Assembly (NCBI GenBank): GCA_028291645.1 | Contig: JAQGNU010000089.1 | Coordinates: 24,740 to 88,739 of the forward strand | Length of the DNA stretch: 64,000 nucleotides | From: Nevskia sp. | GTDB taxonomy: Bacteria; Pseudomonadota; Gammaproteobacteria; Nevskiales; Nevskiaceae | Direction: 5' to 3' | Program-made: the position numbers and the translations under genes | Notes under the pieces: generated by a model | Databases searched by the model: none | Seen by the model: the letters and a program-made list of their open reading frames with translations, nothing else | What the model was told of the DNA's origin: nothing | Part shown: one piece after another, positions 9,527 through 22,649 of the stretch | Position numbering within the stretch: position 1 is the stretch's first letter | How the letters are laid out: each line of letters opens with the position of its first letter

Positions 9527-10891
9527 TCACTGCTTCAGGAGCAAAGATTTGTCAACACGGCCGCGACCTTCCTTGAGCACGTAGCCGGGAATTTTCTCCG
9601 GCTCGATCCCGAACCACAGGTAGATCTCGCTCAGGATGCCGAACGCTAATTCGTCCGACCGAAAATTGCTGCTTGGAACCTTCACCGTCTTATGCATCGT
9701 GTGGTTCGGCGCGATGTGGGCTTCTCTAAGGAAGCTATTAGGTCCGTAGGGCCGCAGGATGCGCGGCGGGTCTCCGGCCATGCTGTAGAACTCGGCGCGG
9801 AACACGATACTGCTAGGCTGTTCCTGGGCGTCGTTCAGGACGTGGTTGTAGAACTCCGTGAAACTCAGCACCGATTCCACCAGTGCAATCGAGTTGATTG
9901 TCCCGTCGTGGTGCCGACCCCATCCGAGGTACTGCTCATCGGCCGCCGCGGCGAGCACCAACATGCCGTCCCGGTATAAATCGATGACCTTCACCGTGCC
10001 ATTGGATACACGGATGCACTCGCCGGCCTCAATCCGTGGCGAGTCCAGCGTTTGCATGTTCCAGCCGGCGTCGCGGGAATCAGGTGGATTCTCCAGCAAC
10101 CTACGAATGCTGCCGTTCGTCTTCAGCCAAATGCTTCGCAGCGACATTGACGGCTCCGGCACTGCTGCCAAGACCAACGCAGGATTGCCGCGCAGTGTGC
10201 CGAAATCCAGAACGTGCTCAATACGCTGCTGCGCCAACTCAGTGGAGTGCTTGCGCATGGTGTCCTGTTGCCTTGCGGCCAGAACATTTGCCAACAGCAA
10301 CTCGATCGCCGCGAAACGCTCGTCAATTGTCCGTTCATATGACAAGCCAAGATTTAGGTACTTGTGCAGTTCCTCGACGGTCAACGGCAGATTCTTATCG
10401 CCCTTACGTTCTGCATAACCAAACAGAGTCTCCACGACCTTGGCGCCGTCGATCACCCTTTTAATTAGAAAGGGCTTCGCAGAGGCTTTTTGCGGGGGCA
10501 CCCGCACGACTACGAAACCCTTGGCGGCATCCGCCGGAGCAGACGGAATCCACTCGATCGAAAGGCCCTGCACATCCGGAAACACCCACGAACGAACGAT
10601 GCTCCCGTATTGGTCGGTGTTCACCAGATCGCGATCGAGCGGGTGAAGGTCCACGACCTCATCACCAAAACTCGTCGTGCTCTTGGCGGTTCTGATGCCG
10701 ATAATTACGTAGCCACCCTGATTGTTGGCGAACGCAACAACGTCCTTAGCCAACTCGCGCTTGCCGGCGTCCTCTGCGACTTTATAAGGCTGTTTCTTGC
10801 AATCCAGCACATCGTTTTCGACCTGGCCAACCAGTTCGTGGAAAGCGCAGCGCTGGATGATTCCCTCTAGATCGTTTGCGGACAGCGGCAT
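9527..10891 (-). CDS. AlbA_2/Schlafen-type putative ATP/DNA-binding protein
   Basis: VENDVLDCKKQPYKVAEDAGKRELAKDVVAFANNQGGYVIIGI matches the Schlafen AlbA_2 domain pattern. Confidence 0.75.
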   Translation of the reverse strand: MPLSANDLEGIIQRCAFHELVGQVENDVLDCKKQPYKVAEDAGKRELAKDVVAFANNQGGYVIIGIRTAKSTTSFGDEVVDLHPLDRDLVNTDQYGSIVRSWVFPDVQGLSIEWIPSAPADAAKGFVVVRVPPQKASAKPFLIKRVIDGAKVVETLFGYAERKGDKNLPLTVEELHKYLNLGLSYERTIDERFAAIELLLANVLAARQQDTMRKHSTELAQQRIEHVLDFGTLRGNPALVLAAVPEPSMSLRSIWLKTNGSIRRLLENPPDSRDAGWNMQTLDSPRIEAGECIRVSNGTVKVIDLYRDGMLVLAAAADEQYLGWGRHHDGTINSIALVESVLSFTEFYNHVLNDAQEQPSSIVFRAEFYSMAGDPPRILRPYGPNSFLREAHIAPNHTMHKTVKVPSSNFRSDELAFGILSEIYLWFGIEPEKIPGYVLKEGRGRVDKSLLLKQ

Positions 10892-11005
10892 ACGCGGCGG
10901 CAGTTGTAGCGGGCCTACAGCTTAGTCCGACCTAACTGGCCGCGCATTGCAGGTTTTGCTGTTTCTATATCAACGCGCTCGTGAGCGGATAAGTAAGGCC
11001 GGAGC

Positions 11006-11572
11006 TCAACTCTTCAGCATGTCCTTCTTCAGGCTGTCCTGCACCGGGTGCGATCCCAGCCAGATCTTCAGTAAGGCGCTCGACAGATCGGCACCGGCGA
11101 CCGCTTCTTTCTGCTGACCGTTGTAAGTGATGCGCGTGCTGCCGTCGGCGCCGAAATCGAGATTCAGAACGTCGCCTTTCTTGACCGCGCCGACTTCCTT
11201 GAAGCGCGCGTCGAGTTGCCTGATCTTCGGCTGCAACTGCTGCAGTTCGGCTTTCGATACATTCGCTTCGAGACCTTCGTGGAAAGCGTTCTGCAAGGTA
11301 TCCGCATCGAGATCGCGCTTCATCACCAGCGCCACGCGGCGCGGCGCCTTGTCGTTGATGATGGCGTTGGCGTCGCTCGATTTCGCCGGCAGATAGAGGC
11401 CCAGCACGTAGACATCGGCGAGGCCGAACTTGGTGCGCAAGCCGGCGCCGTTCAATACCAGCTGCTGACCGCCGACGCTGGCAGTGTCCTGCAGCGTCAC
11501 GCCCGCGACCTGCGCGGCCAGTGCCGGTAAACTCGCAGCCGCCAGCAGCGCGGCGATCCATCTTGCGTTCAT
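11006..11572 (-). CDS. Chalcone isomerase-like secreted protein
   Basis: Signal peptide MNARWIAALLAAASLPALA; VLNGAGLRTKFGLADVYVLGLYLP typical of the family. Confidence 0.75.
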   Translation of the reverse strand: MNARWIAALLAAASLPALAAQVAGVTLQDTASVGGQQLVLNGAGLRTKFGLADVYVLGLYLPAKSSDANAIINDKAPRRVALVMKRDLDADTLQNAFHEGLEANVSKAELQQLQPKIRQLDARFKEVGAVKKGDVLNLDFGADGSTRITYNGQQKEAVAGADLSSALLKIWLGSHPVQDSLKKDMLKS

Positions 11573-11672
11573 GTCATCCTCCAGGAATTGTTGGTCTGTT
11601 GCGCCATCAGCGCGTTGGCAATGTATGGCGCCGTAGTTCATAGACACTGAGTTTTCCGCGAGCGTTCCTGCG

Positions 11673-12323
11673 ATGACCGAGCCTTCCCACCGACGCAGTC
11701 CACGCGCCCAGCCGCTGCCGGCGATGCTGCAGCAGCTCGGCCTGGCGCCGGACCGGCTTGCGCCGCTGCAGGCCTATCTGGCCGAACTGGCGAAATGGAA
11801 CCGGGCTTACAACCTCACCGCGATCCGTGATCCGGCCGAGATGGTGACGCGGCATGTACTCGATTCACTGGCGGTGCTGCCGCATCTGCCTGGGTCTTCG
11901 CTGCGGCTGCTCGATGTCGGCAGCGGCGGCGGCATGCCGGGTCTGGTGCTGGCGATCGTGCGGCCGCAATGGCAGGTCACCGTGCTCGATGGCAACGGTA
12001 AGAAAGCGCGCTTCCTGCGCCATGCGGTACGCGCGCTGGGCCTCGGCAATGTCGAAGTCGCGGAGGCGCGCGTCGAGGACTGGCAAGCGCCGCAGCCGTT
12101 CGATTGCATCATCAGCCGGGCGTTCGCCGCGCTCGCCGAATTCGTCGCTTTGAGCGAGCATTTGCTGGCGGCGGATGGCCGCTGGCTGGCGATGAAGGGT
12201 AAAGTGGCGCCCGCGGAACTCGCAGCGCTGCCGGCCGGCAGGGCGATCGAGGCGATTCATCCGCTGGAAGTTCCAGGCCTTGCGGAAGCGCGCAGCCTGG
12301 TCGTCGTACGGCGCAGCCAGTAA
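11673..12323 (+). CDS. rsmG: 16S rRNA (guanine527-N7)-methyltransferase
   Basis: KWNRAYNLTAIRDPAEMVTRHVLDSLAVLP, LLDVGSGGGMPGLVLAI; precedes parA-parB. Confidence 0.93.
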   Translation: MTEPSHRRSPRAQPLPAMLQQLGLAPDRLAPLQAYLAELAKWNRAYNLTAIRDPAEMVTRHVLDSLAVLPHLPGSSLRLLDVGSGGGMPGLVLAIVRPQWQVTVLDGNGKKARFLRHAVRALGLGNVEVAEARVEDWQAPQPFDCIISRAFAALAEFVALSEHLLAADGRWLAMKGKVAPAELAALPAGRAIEAIHPLEVPGLAEARSLVVVRRSQ

Positions 12324-12330
12324 AAACAAC

Positions 12331-13116
12331 ATGACCCATATCATCGCCGTCGCCAACCAGAAGGGCGGCGTCGGCAAGACCACCACCGCCGTCAATCTCG
12401 CCGCCTCGCTGGCCGCGACCAAGCGCCGCGTGCTGCTGGTCGATCTCGATGCGCAGGGCAATGCGACGATGGGTGTGGGTGTCGATAAATACAAGTTGAA
12501 GGTGACCACGCGCGACGTGCTGCTGGAACAGGCGCCGACCGCCGACGGCATCCAGTTCCTGTCGGCGCTGGGCTTTTCGATTCTGCCGGCGAATGCCGAC
12601 ATGACCGAGGCCGAAATCAAGCTGCGCGAAATGGCCGCGGGCGATTTCGCGCTGAAGCTGGCCTTGGAACAGGTCGAGGGACAGTTCGACTACGTCCTGC
12701 TGGATTGTCCGCCGGCGCTGTCGAAACTCACCGTCAACGCCTTCGTCGCCGCCGACGGCGTGCTGATCCCGATGCAGTGCGAGTATTACGCGCTGGAAGG
12801 TCTGACCGCGCTGGTCGATACGATCCAGAAGATCAAGCGCGTGATCAATCCGAAGCTGGAGATCGAAGGTCTGCTGCGCACCATGTTCGATCCGCGCAAC
12901 AACCTGTCGAACGACGTGTCGGCGCAGCTGCTGCAGCATTTCGGCGACAAGGTCTATCGCAGCATCGTGCCGCGCAATGTGCGTCTGGCGGAAGCGCCCA
13001 GCCACGGCCTGCCGGCGATCAGCTACGACCCGCTGTCGGCCGGCGCGAAAGCTTATCTGGCGCTCGCCGGCGAAGTGCTGCGGCGCCACGACGGCGGCCA
13101 GATTGCACTGGACTAG
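12331..13116 (+). CDS. parA: Chromosome partitioning ATPase ParA
   Basis: MTHIIAVANQKGGVGKTTTAVNLAASLA deviant Walker A. Confidence 0.95.
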   Translation: MTHIIAVANQKGGVGKTTTAVNLAASLAATKRRVLLVDLDAQGNATMGVGVDKYKLKVTTRDVLLEQAPTADGIQFLSALGFSILPANADMTEAEIKLREMAAGDFALKLALEQVEGQFDYVLLDCPPALSKLTVNAFVAADGVLIPMQCEYYALEGLTALVDTIQKIKRVINPKLEIEGLLRTMFDPRNNLSNDVSAQLLQHFGDKVYRSIVPRNVRLAEAPSHGLPAISYDPLSAGAKAYLALAGEVLRRHDGGQIALD

Positions 13117-13231
13117 AAGCAGTCTCCGGTTGCCTGTTTCGAGTTTCCAGTAAAAGCGTCGAAAGCAGGAATGTTGCATCTAAGTTAGCTTCTCACTGGA
13201 AACCGGACACTGGAAACTGGAAACTGCCGTC

Positions 13232-13699
13232 ATGTCCTACGTCGAAAAGAACCTGCTGCCCGGCGAAACCATCGTCCATAAAGGACGCGTGCACTGGATC
13301 GTTTACGGCAAAAGCATCGGCCTGATCATCGTCGGCCTGTTGCTGATGTATCCCTGGAGCCAGGACGCGGGCTTCAGCAAGCTGTGGATCTTCGGCGCGG
13401 TGGCGCTGCTGCTGGCCGTCGTCGTCGCGATTCCGGCGGCAATCCGTGCGCTGACGACGGAACTGGTGGTGACCAGCCGCCGCGTCGTCGCCAAACGCGG
13501 CATCGTGCGCCGCGATACGTTCGAGATGCTGCATCGCAGAGTCGAGAGCATCTCGGTGCATCAGAGCATCGCCGGCCGATTGCTCGGCTACGGCACGCTG
13601 GAGTTGCACGGCACCGGCGGCGGACTCGAAACGATTCCGACAGTGGCCGATCCACTCGGCTTCCGCAATGCCGCGATGGCGCAGTCCGACGCCGCTTGA
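13232..13699 (+). CDS. PH domain (bPH2/YdbT-like) membrane protein
   Basis: Two TM segments then TELVVTSRRVVAKRGIVRRDTFEMLHRRVESISVHQSIAGRLLGYGTLELHGTGG. Confidence 0.85.
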   Translation: MSYVEKNLLPGETIVHKGRVHWIVYGKSIGLIIVGLLLMYPWSQDAGFSKLWIFGAVALLLAVVVAIPAAIRALTTELVVTSRRVVAKRGIVRRDTFEMLHRRVESISVHQSIAGRLLGYGTLELHGTGGGLETIPTVADPLGFRNAAMAQSDAA

Positions 13700-13811
13700 G
13701 CATCGCGTCCGCCAACCAACAGTCCGCACAGAGAAATGAGTCGATGAAGCTGCAAAGTCAGATCGAGCGCAGCGCGCGGTGCGCGCCGCACGTGTGCAGA
13801 GGCGTCCGCGC

Positions 13812-14654
13812 ATGAGCGTTAAGAAACGTGGATTGGGCCGCGGACTGGACGCGCTGCTCGGCAGCGTCTCCAGTTCCGCCAACGATCCGCCGGAAGAACT
13901 GCGCGAACTGGCACTCGACAACCTGTCGCCGGGCCGCCATCAGCCGCGCCGCAATTTCGATCCGGAAGCGCTGCAGTCGCTGGCCGATTCGATCCGCGCG
14001 CAGGGCGTGGTGCAGCCGATCGTCGCGCGCGAAGCCGGTGGCGGACGCTATGAGATCGTCGCCGGCGAACGCCGCTGGCGTGCGGCGCGCATGGCCGGTC
14101 TGACGACGATTCCGGCGGTCGTGCGGCAGATGCCGGACCAAGCGGCGATGGCGATCGCGCTGGTCGAGAATATTCAGCGTGCCGATCTGAATGCACTGGA
14201 AGAAGCGGAAGCCTTGAAGCGCCTGATCGACGAAGTCGGCCTGACGCACGAGCAGACTGCCGAGGCGGTGGGTCGCTCGCGTGCCGCGGTCAGCAATCTG
14301 CTGCGCCTGATGGATCTGCATGCCGACGTGCAGGCCTTGCTGCGCGACAACAAACTGTCATTGGGTCATGCCAAGGTGTTGCTGGCGGTGGCGGTCGATC
14401 GGCAACTGGCGCTGGCGCGGCAAATCATCGAGCAGCAATTGTCGGTGCGCGAGACCGAGCGCCTGATCGAAGGCTTGCCGAAGAAGGCAGCGGCCCAGCC
14501 GAAAGCCAAGGCCGCAGCAGTGCAGGATGAGGAGTTGAGCGCACGCCTGGGCTTGCCCGTGCAGCTGAAGAAAAACAGCCGCGGCCGCGGCCGCATCATC
14601 GTCAGCTTCAGGAATCAGGCGGAACTCGATCGCCTGCTGTCGCGTTTCGGCTGA
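13812..14654 (+). CDS. parB: Chromosome partitioning protein ParB
   Basis: KKRGLGRGLDALLG; HQPRRNFDPEALQSLADSIRAQGVVQPIVAR; RYEIVAGERRWRAA. Confidence 0.95.
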   Translation: MSVKKRGLGRGLDALLGSVSSSANDPPEELRELALDNLSPGRHQPRRNFDPEALQSLADSIRAQGVVQPIVAREAGGGRYEIVAGERRWRAARMAGLTTIPAVVRQMPDQAAMAIALVENIQRADLNALEEAEALKRLIDEVGLTHEQTAEAVGRSRAAVSNLLRLMDLHADVQALLRDNKLSLGHAKVLLAVAVDRQLALARQIIEQQLSVRETERLIEGLPKKAAAQPKAKAAAVQDEELSARLGLPVQLKKNSRGRGRIIVSFRNQAELDRLLSRFG

Positions 14655-14792
14655 CGCCGACGCTGCAGCCCAACATGCAGCCAAGTATTTAGGGCGTTTA
14701 GATTGACCTGCTCTCCGCACGCCCGTTAAAATGCGGCCCCCCGCGAACGCCGTGCCCTGAGAATCTTGGGGCTCGGCGGCTGGACTGACGAC

Positions 14793-16089
<1,297 letters not shown>

Positions 16090-16136
16090 AGCGCTTTCAA
16101 ACATTTCATTCATTTCGATCACCCTTTAACGATTGA

Positions 16137-16442
<306 letters not shown>

Positions 16443-16481
16443 AGCCATTCCGGTTCCTTTCTCCGGACGGAGTAGCAAGCG

Positions 16482-16952
16482 ATGGATTTAAACGCAACGC
16501 TGATTGTTCAGAGCTTCACCTTCCTGGTGTTCGTGGCGCTGATGTGGCGTTTTCTTTGGCCACCGATTCTTGGCGCAATGCAGACGCGGCAAGCCAAGAT
16601 CGCCGAAGGGCTGTCGGCCGCCGAGCGTGGCGAGAAGGCACTGAAAGACGCGGCCAACAAGAGCGAAGGCGAACTGAAGGCGGCGCGCGCGCAGGCGCAG
16701 GAAATCATCGGCGCGGCCAACAAGCAGTCGGCCCAACTGCTGGAAAAGGCCAAGGCCGATGCGGAAGCCGAAAAGGCCCGCATCCTGGCGGCCGGTCGTT
16801 CCGAGGCCGAGCGCGAAATCGCGCAGGCCAAGGAAGCGCTGCGCAAGCAGGTCGGTGATCTGGCGGTGGCCGCTGCCACCAAGATCCTGAAGCGCGAGAT
16901 CGACGCCAAGGCGCATGCCGACGTGCTCAGCGAACTGGCGGCGCAAGTCTGA
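16482..16952 (+). CDS. atpF: F0F1 ATP synthase subunit b
   Basis: MDLNATLIVQSFTFLVFVALMWRFLWPPI followed by coiled coil. Confidence 0.95.
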   Translation: MDLNATLIVQSFTFLVFVALMWRFLWPPILGAMQTRQAKIAEGLSAAERGEKALKDAANKSEGELKAARAQAQEIIGAANKQSAQLLEKAKADAEAEKARILAAGRSEAEREIAQAKEALRKQVGDLAVAAATKILKREIDAKAHADVLSELAAQV

Positions 16953-17488
16953 TGGCCGAGCTGCAATCCCTCGCGCGGCCCTACGCCAAGGCGGTGTTCG
17001 AACTCGCACGCGAGACGAATGCGCTGCCGGCCTGGTCGCAGACGCTGGCGACGTTGGCGTTGACCGCCAGCGACGCGCAGGTGGTGGCCGAGATCGGCAA
17101 CCCGCGCTTCTCGCGCGGCGACGCCGCCAAGCTGATCATCGGCGCGCTCGGCGAGCGGCTCAATGCGCAGGCGCAGAACTTGGTGCGTCTGCTGGCCGAA
17201 AACCATCGCATCGCGCTGCTGCCGGCCCTAGCTACCGAATTCGAAGCGCTGAAAGCGGAAGCCGAGAAGCGCGTCGAAGTCGACATCACCACTGCCAGCG
17301 AGATCGACAGCGCGCAGAAGCAGTCGCTGGCGAGCGCCATCGGCAAGCGCCTGTCGCGTGAAGTGGAAGTGACCTGGAACACCGACGCCAGTCTGATCGC
17401 GGGTGCGGTGATCCGCGCCGGCGATCTGGTCATCGACGGCTCCGTGGCGGATGAATTGACCCAGCTGCGCCATTCCTTAGTTAGTTAA
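16952..17488 (+). CDS. atpH: F0F1 ATP synthase subunit delta
   Basis: LARPYAKAVFELA; start overlaps the atpF stop. Confidence 0.95.
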   Translation: MAELQSLARPYAKAVFELARETNALPAWSQTLATLALTASDAQVVAEIGNPRFSRGDAAKLIIGALGERLNAQAQNLVRLLAENHRIALLPALATEFEALKAEAEKRVEVDITTASEIDSAQKQSLASAIGKRLSREVEVTWNTDASLIAGAVIRAGDLVIDGSVADELTQLRHSLVS

Positions 17489-17495
17489 CTCTTAA

Positions 17496-17517
17496 GCGGG
17501 GCGCCGACGCGCCCCGC
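17496..17517 (+). other. Intercistronic GC-rich hairpin between atpH and atpA
   Basis: GCGGGGCGC-CGAC-GCGCCCCGC, perfect 9-bp stem with 4-nt loop. Confidence 0.7.
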
Positions 17518-17552
17518 CCATTTAAATATTGGGCGAACCGAGTAAAAAGCTT

Positions 17553-19109
17553 ATGCAACAACTCAACCCTTCCGAGATCAGCGAACTGATCAAGGCCCGC
17601 ATTCAGAACTTCGAAGCGGCCAGCGAAGCGCGCAACACCGGTACCATCGTGTCCTTGCAGGACGGCATCGTCCGCATTCATGGTCTGAGCGATGCGCTGC
17701 AGGGCGAAATGCTCGAATTCGCGTCGAACGAAAAAGGCGAAGCCACTTTCGGCCTCGCGCTGAACCTGGAGCGCGACTCGGTCGGCGCGGTGGTGCTGGG
17801 CGACTACAAGCATCTGAAGGAAGGTGGCACGGTGAAGACCACCGGCCGCATTCTCGAAGTGCCGGTCGGCGAAGCGCTGCTCGGCCGCGTGGTCGATGCG
17901 CTCGGCCGCCCGATCGACGGCAAGGGCCCGATCGCCGCCAGCGGTACTTCGCCCATCGAGAAAATCGCACCGGGCGTCATCACCCGCAAGTCGGTCGACC
18001 AGCCGGTGCAGACCGGTCTGAAGTCGATCGACGCTATGGTGCCGGTCGGCCGCGGCCAGCGCGAACTGATCATCGGCGATCGTCAGACCGGCAAGACCGC
18101 GGTCGCGATCGACGCCATCATCAACCAGAAGCACACCGGCATTAAGTGCATCTACGTCGCCATCGGCCAGAAGGCCAGCTCGATCGCCAACGTCGTGCGC
18201 AAGCTCGAAGAGTTCGACGCGCTGGCACACACCATCGTCGTCGCCGCTACGGCTTCCGAAGCGGCCGCGCTGCAGTTCATCGCACCGTTCTCCGGCTGCA
18301 CGATGGGCGAGTATTTCCGCGACAAGGGCGAAGACGCGCTGATCGTGTACGACGATCTGTCGAAACAGGCGGTCGCCTATCGCCAGGTGTCGCTGCTGCT
18401 GAAGCGTCCGCCGGGCCGCGAAGCCTATCCCGGCGACGTGTTCTATCTGCATTCGCGCCTGCTGGAGCGCGCCGCCAGAGTCAATGCCGAATACGTCGAG
18501 AAGCACACCAATGGCGCCGTCAAGGGCAAGACCGGTTCGCTGACCGCGCTGCCGATCATCGAAACCCAGGCCGGCGACGTTTCCGCATTCGTGCCGACCA
18601 ACGTCATCTCGATCACCGACGGCCAGATCTTCCTCGAAACCGATCTGTTCAACGCCGGTATCCGCCCCGCGATCAACGCCGGCATCTCGGTGTCGCGCGT
18701 CGGTGGCGCCGCGCAGACCAAGGTCATCAAGAAGCTCGGCGGCGGCGTGCGTCTGGCGCTGGCGCAGTACCGCGAACTTGCGGCCTTCGCACAGTTCGCC
18801 TCGGACCTCGATGAAGCCACGCGCAAGCAGCTCGAACGCGGCACCCGCGTGATGGAGCTGATGAAGCAGAAGCAGTACGCGCCGCTGTCGGTCGGCCAGA
18901 TGGCCGGCACGCTGTACGCGGTGGAGAAAGGCTTCATCGACAAAGTCCCGGTCGAACAGGTGCTCGAGTGGGAAGCCGGCCTGCACCAGTTCCTCGGCAG
19001 CAGCCACAAGGAATTGCTGGGCAAGCTCGACAAGGGCGACTGGAACGATGGCCTCGACGCCGAGCTGAAAGCGGCGATGGAAGCCTACGTCAAGCAGTCC
19101 GCGATTTAA
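17553..19109 (+). CDS. atpA: F0F1 ATP synthase subunit alpha
   Basis: [35 protein letters not shown]. Confidence 0.97.
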   Translation: MQQLNPSEISELIKARIQNFEAASEARNTGTIVSLQDGIVRIHGLSDALQGEMLEFASNEKGEATFGLALNLERDSVGAVVLGDYKHLKEGGTVKTTGRILEVPVGEALLGRVVDALGRPIDGKGPIAASGTSPIEKIAPGVITRKSVDQPVQTGLKSIDAMVPVGRGQRELIIGDRQTGKTAVAIDAIINQKHTGIKCIYVAIGQKASSIANVVRKLEEFDALAHTIVVAATASEAAALQFIAPFSGCTMGEYFRDKGEDALIVYDDLSKQAVAYRQVSLLLKRPPGREAYPGDVFYLHSRLLERAARVNAEYVEKHTNGAVKGKTGSLTALPIIETQAGDVSAFVPTNVISITDGQIFLETDLFNAGIRPAINAGISVSRVGGAAQTKVIKKLGGGVRLALAQYRELAAFAQFASDLDEATRKQLERGTRVMELMKQKQYAPLSVGQMAGTLYAVEKGFIDKVPVEQVLEWEAGLHQFLGSSHKELLGKLDKGDWNDGLDAELKAAMEAYVKQSAI

Positions 19110-19134
19110 GTTTATGAAACCGCAGCGCGAGCTT

Positions 19135-19224
19135 GCCCTCACCCTAACCCTCTCCCAGAGGGAGAGGGGATTCATTCTTTTGCCTCTCCCTCTGGGAGAG
19201 GCCGCGCGCAGCGCGGGTGAGGGC
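19135..19224. repeat. Palindromic CCCTCACCC...GAGGGAGAGGG-type intergenic repeat
   Basis: GCCCTCACCCTAACCCTCTCCCAGAGGGAGAGGGG ... TGCCTCTCCCTCTGGGAGAGGCCGCGCGCAGCGCGGGTGAGGGC; internal hairpins and a 10-bp terminal inverted repeat (GCCCTCACCC/GGGTGAGGGC). Confidence 0.85.
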
Positions 19225-19226
19225 TA

Positions 19227-20087
19227 ATGGCCGGCGCAAAAGAGATCCGCACCAAGATCAAGAGCGTGAAGAACACGCAGAAGATCACGCGCGCGATGGA
19301 AAAAGTCGCCATGTCGAAAATGCGCAAGGCGCAGGAACGCATGGTCGCCGCGCGCCCGTACGCGGAGAAGATTCGTCGCACCGTCAGCCATCTGGCGCAG
19401 GCGAATCCGGAGTACAAGCATCCGTACATGCTGGAGCGCGAGGTCAAGCGCGTTGCCTTCATCATCGTGTCGTCGGATCGCGGGCTGGCGGGTGGACTCA
19501 ACACCAACTTGTTCCGCGCGCTGATCCGTGCGATCCGCGACTGGAAAGAGCAGGGCGTGGAATCCGAGTACGCAATCATCGGCAACAAGGGTGTGGCGTT
19601 CTTCAAGCGCGTCGGCGGCAAGGTGGTGGCGCAGGTCACGCATCTCGGCGACAAGCCGCATATCGACCAGCTGCTCGGCACCATCAAGGTCGTCACCGAC
19701 GCCTATCGCGAAGCTTCGGTCGACCGCGTATTCCTGGCGTCGGCGCAGTTCGTCAACACGATGACGCAGAAGCCGCATATCCGTCAGCTGCTGCCGGTCG
19801 AGCCGATCGAAACCAAGAATCTGCCGGAGCACTGGGATTACATCTACGAGCCGGAAGCGGTCGACCTGCTCGACACCGTGCTGGCGCGTTACGTCGAGGC
19901 GCAGGTGTATCAGGCGGTGGTCGAGAACGCCGCCAGCGAACAGTCCGCGCGCATGGTGGCGATGAAGTCCGCCACCGACAACGCCGGCAAGATCATCAGT
20001 GGCTTGCAACTCGCCTACAACAAGGCGCGCCAGGCCAGCATCACCAAGGAACTGGCGGAAATTGTCGGCGGCGCCGCCGCCGTTTAG
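19227..20087 (+). CDS. atpG: F0F1 ATP synthase subunit gamma
   Basis: [36 protein letters not shown]. Confidence 0.96.
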   Translation: MAGAKEIRTKIKSVKNTQKITRAMEKVAMSKMRKAQERMVAARPYAEKIRRTVSHLAQANPEYKHPYMLEREVKRVAFIIVSSDRGLAGGLNTNLFRALIRAIRDWKEQGVESEYAIIGNKGVAFFKRVGGKVVAQVTHLGDKPHIDQLLGTIKVVTDAYREASVDRVFLASAQFVNTMTQKPHIRQLLPVEPIETKNLPEHWDYIYEPEAVDLLDTVLARYVEAQVYQAVVENAASEQSARMVAMKSATDNAGKIISGLQLAYNKARQASITKELAEIVGGAAAV

Positions 20088-21542
<1,455 letters not shown>

Positions 21543-21566
21543 GGCTCATTCGCGCACGAGAGACCC

Positions 21567-21986
21567 ATGGCAACCATCAGCGTCGATATCGTTTCGGTAG
21601 AAGGGCAGATCCATCACGGCGAGGCCGCGATGGTGTTCGCGCCGGCCGAGATGGGCGAACTCGGCATCCTGCCGCGTCACGCGCCGCTGCTGACACGGCT
21701 GAAGCCGGGCGCGGTGCGCGTGCGCGATGCCGATGGCACCGAGCATTCGTTCTTCGTCGGCGGCGGCATACTCGAAGTGTTGCCGCACCTGGTCACGGTG
21801 ATGGCCGACATGGCACTGCGCGCCAAGGATTGCGACGAGAAGGCGGCGGCGGCGGCCAAGGCACGCGCCGAAAAGATGATGGCCTATGCCAAGACCGAAA
21901 CCGACATTGCGCGCGCGCAGTTCGAGATGATTCAGGCCCAGGCGCTGGCCGAGTTCCTGCAGAAGGCCAAGAAAGGCCACACCTGA
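21567..21986 (+). CDS. atpC: F0F1 ATP synthase subunit epsilon
   Basis: MATISVDIVSVEGQIHHGEAAMVFAPAEMGELGILPRHAPLLTRLKPG. Confidence 0.95.
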   Translation: MATISVDIVSVEGQIHHGEAAMVFAPAEMGELGILPRHAPLLTRLKPGAVRVRDADGTEHSFFVGGGILEVLPHLVTVMADMALRAKDCDEKAAAAAKARAEKMMAYAKTETDIARAQFEMIQAQALAEFLQKAKKGHT

Positions 21987-21995
21987 GCGTGGCCT
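21974..21995 (+). terminator. Candidate terminator hairpin at the end of the atp operon
   Basis: AGGCCAC-N8-GTGGCCT, followed by a second hairpin CGGCGCC-N7-GGCGCCG (22001-22021) between convergent genes; no U-run. Confidence 0.4.
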
Positions 21996-22011
21996 GATCG
22001 CGGCGCCGACC

Positions 22012-22527
22012 TCAGGCGCCGTGCGTCACCAGCAGCCAGGCGCTGCGACTGCCGGAAAGAATCAGCGTGATCATGCCGGTAAATAGCAGCGTCCAGAAGA
22101 TGTCGACGCGTGTCGTCCCAAGCAGCAGCAAAGCACCTGCAATCAGCAGTGCAGCATTTCCGAGCAGTGACAGGATCAGGCGCTGCATGACCGGTCCGCG
22201 CGAATGCGGCGTCGGCGCAGCACGCACGACGGCGATCACGCCGCGCAGCACGCGATGGCCGCCAACGATGCCAACCACCGCGAGAAAGCCGCCGATCTGG
22301 GTCGCCGAGTAAGGCACCTGCATGAGCAGCGATACCAGCAGCACATTGAGGAAGTCGGCGAAGGTCTGGCGCGCCAGGGTGCGCATGCCAACATCGCCGG
22401 CCGCGCCGAGCAGCTCCGGTTTGAGCGTCATCGCGACGAATACCAGGCCGACCAGACCACCGCTGACTTGCGCGGTCGAGCTGAAGAACGACAACCAGTT
22501 CTCGCTATGCAGGCTGCTGATTTCCAC
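22012..22527 (-). CDS. Integral membrane protein of unknown function
   Basis: Several TM helices; likely GTG start at 22527 (VEISSLHSENWLSFFSSTAQVSGGLVGLVFVA). Confidence 0.6.
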   Translation of the reverse strand: MEISSLHSENWLSFFSSTAQVSGGLVGLVFVAMTLKPELLGAAGDVGMRTLARQTFADFLNVLLVSLLMQVPYSATQIGGFLAVVGIVGGHRVLRGVIAVVRAAPTPHSRGPVMQRLILSLLGNAALLIAGALLLLGTTRVDIFWTLLFTGMITLILSGSRSAWLLVTHGA

Positions 22528-22649
22528 CCGAATCTCCGATGTGCCGCGAGCCGCATGGTCGCAACTGCGCCGGCGCGCGGCAAGCCGCAGCAGCGGATTT
22601 GTCCGGCTGATCCTATGATGATGCCTGTCCGTGCAGAGGCTGATCGAGG

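Noticed and set aside
12331-14654. Search for a parS site (TGTTTCACGTGAAACA) near parAB
   Set aside because: No match recognised in or near the genes; a genome scan would be needed.
17481-19175. 564-aa minus-strand ORF opposite atpA
   Set aside because: Antisense to a certain gene; long Arg/His/Asp/Val-rich frame expected in high-GC DNA with strong codon bias.
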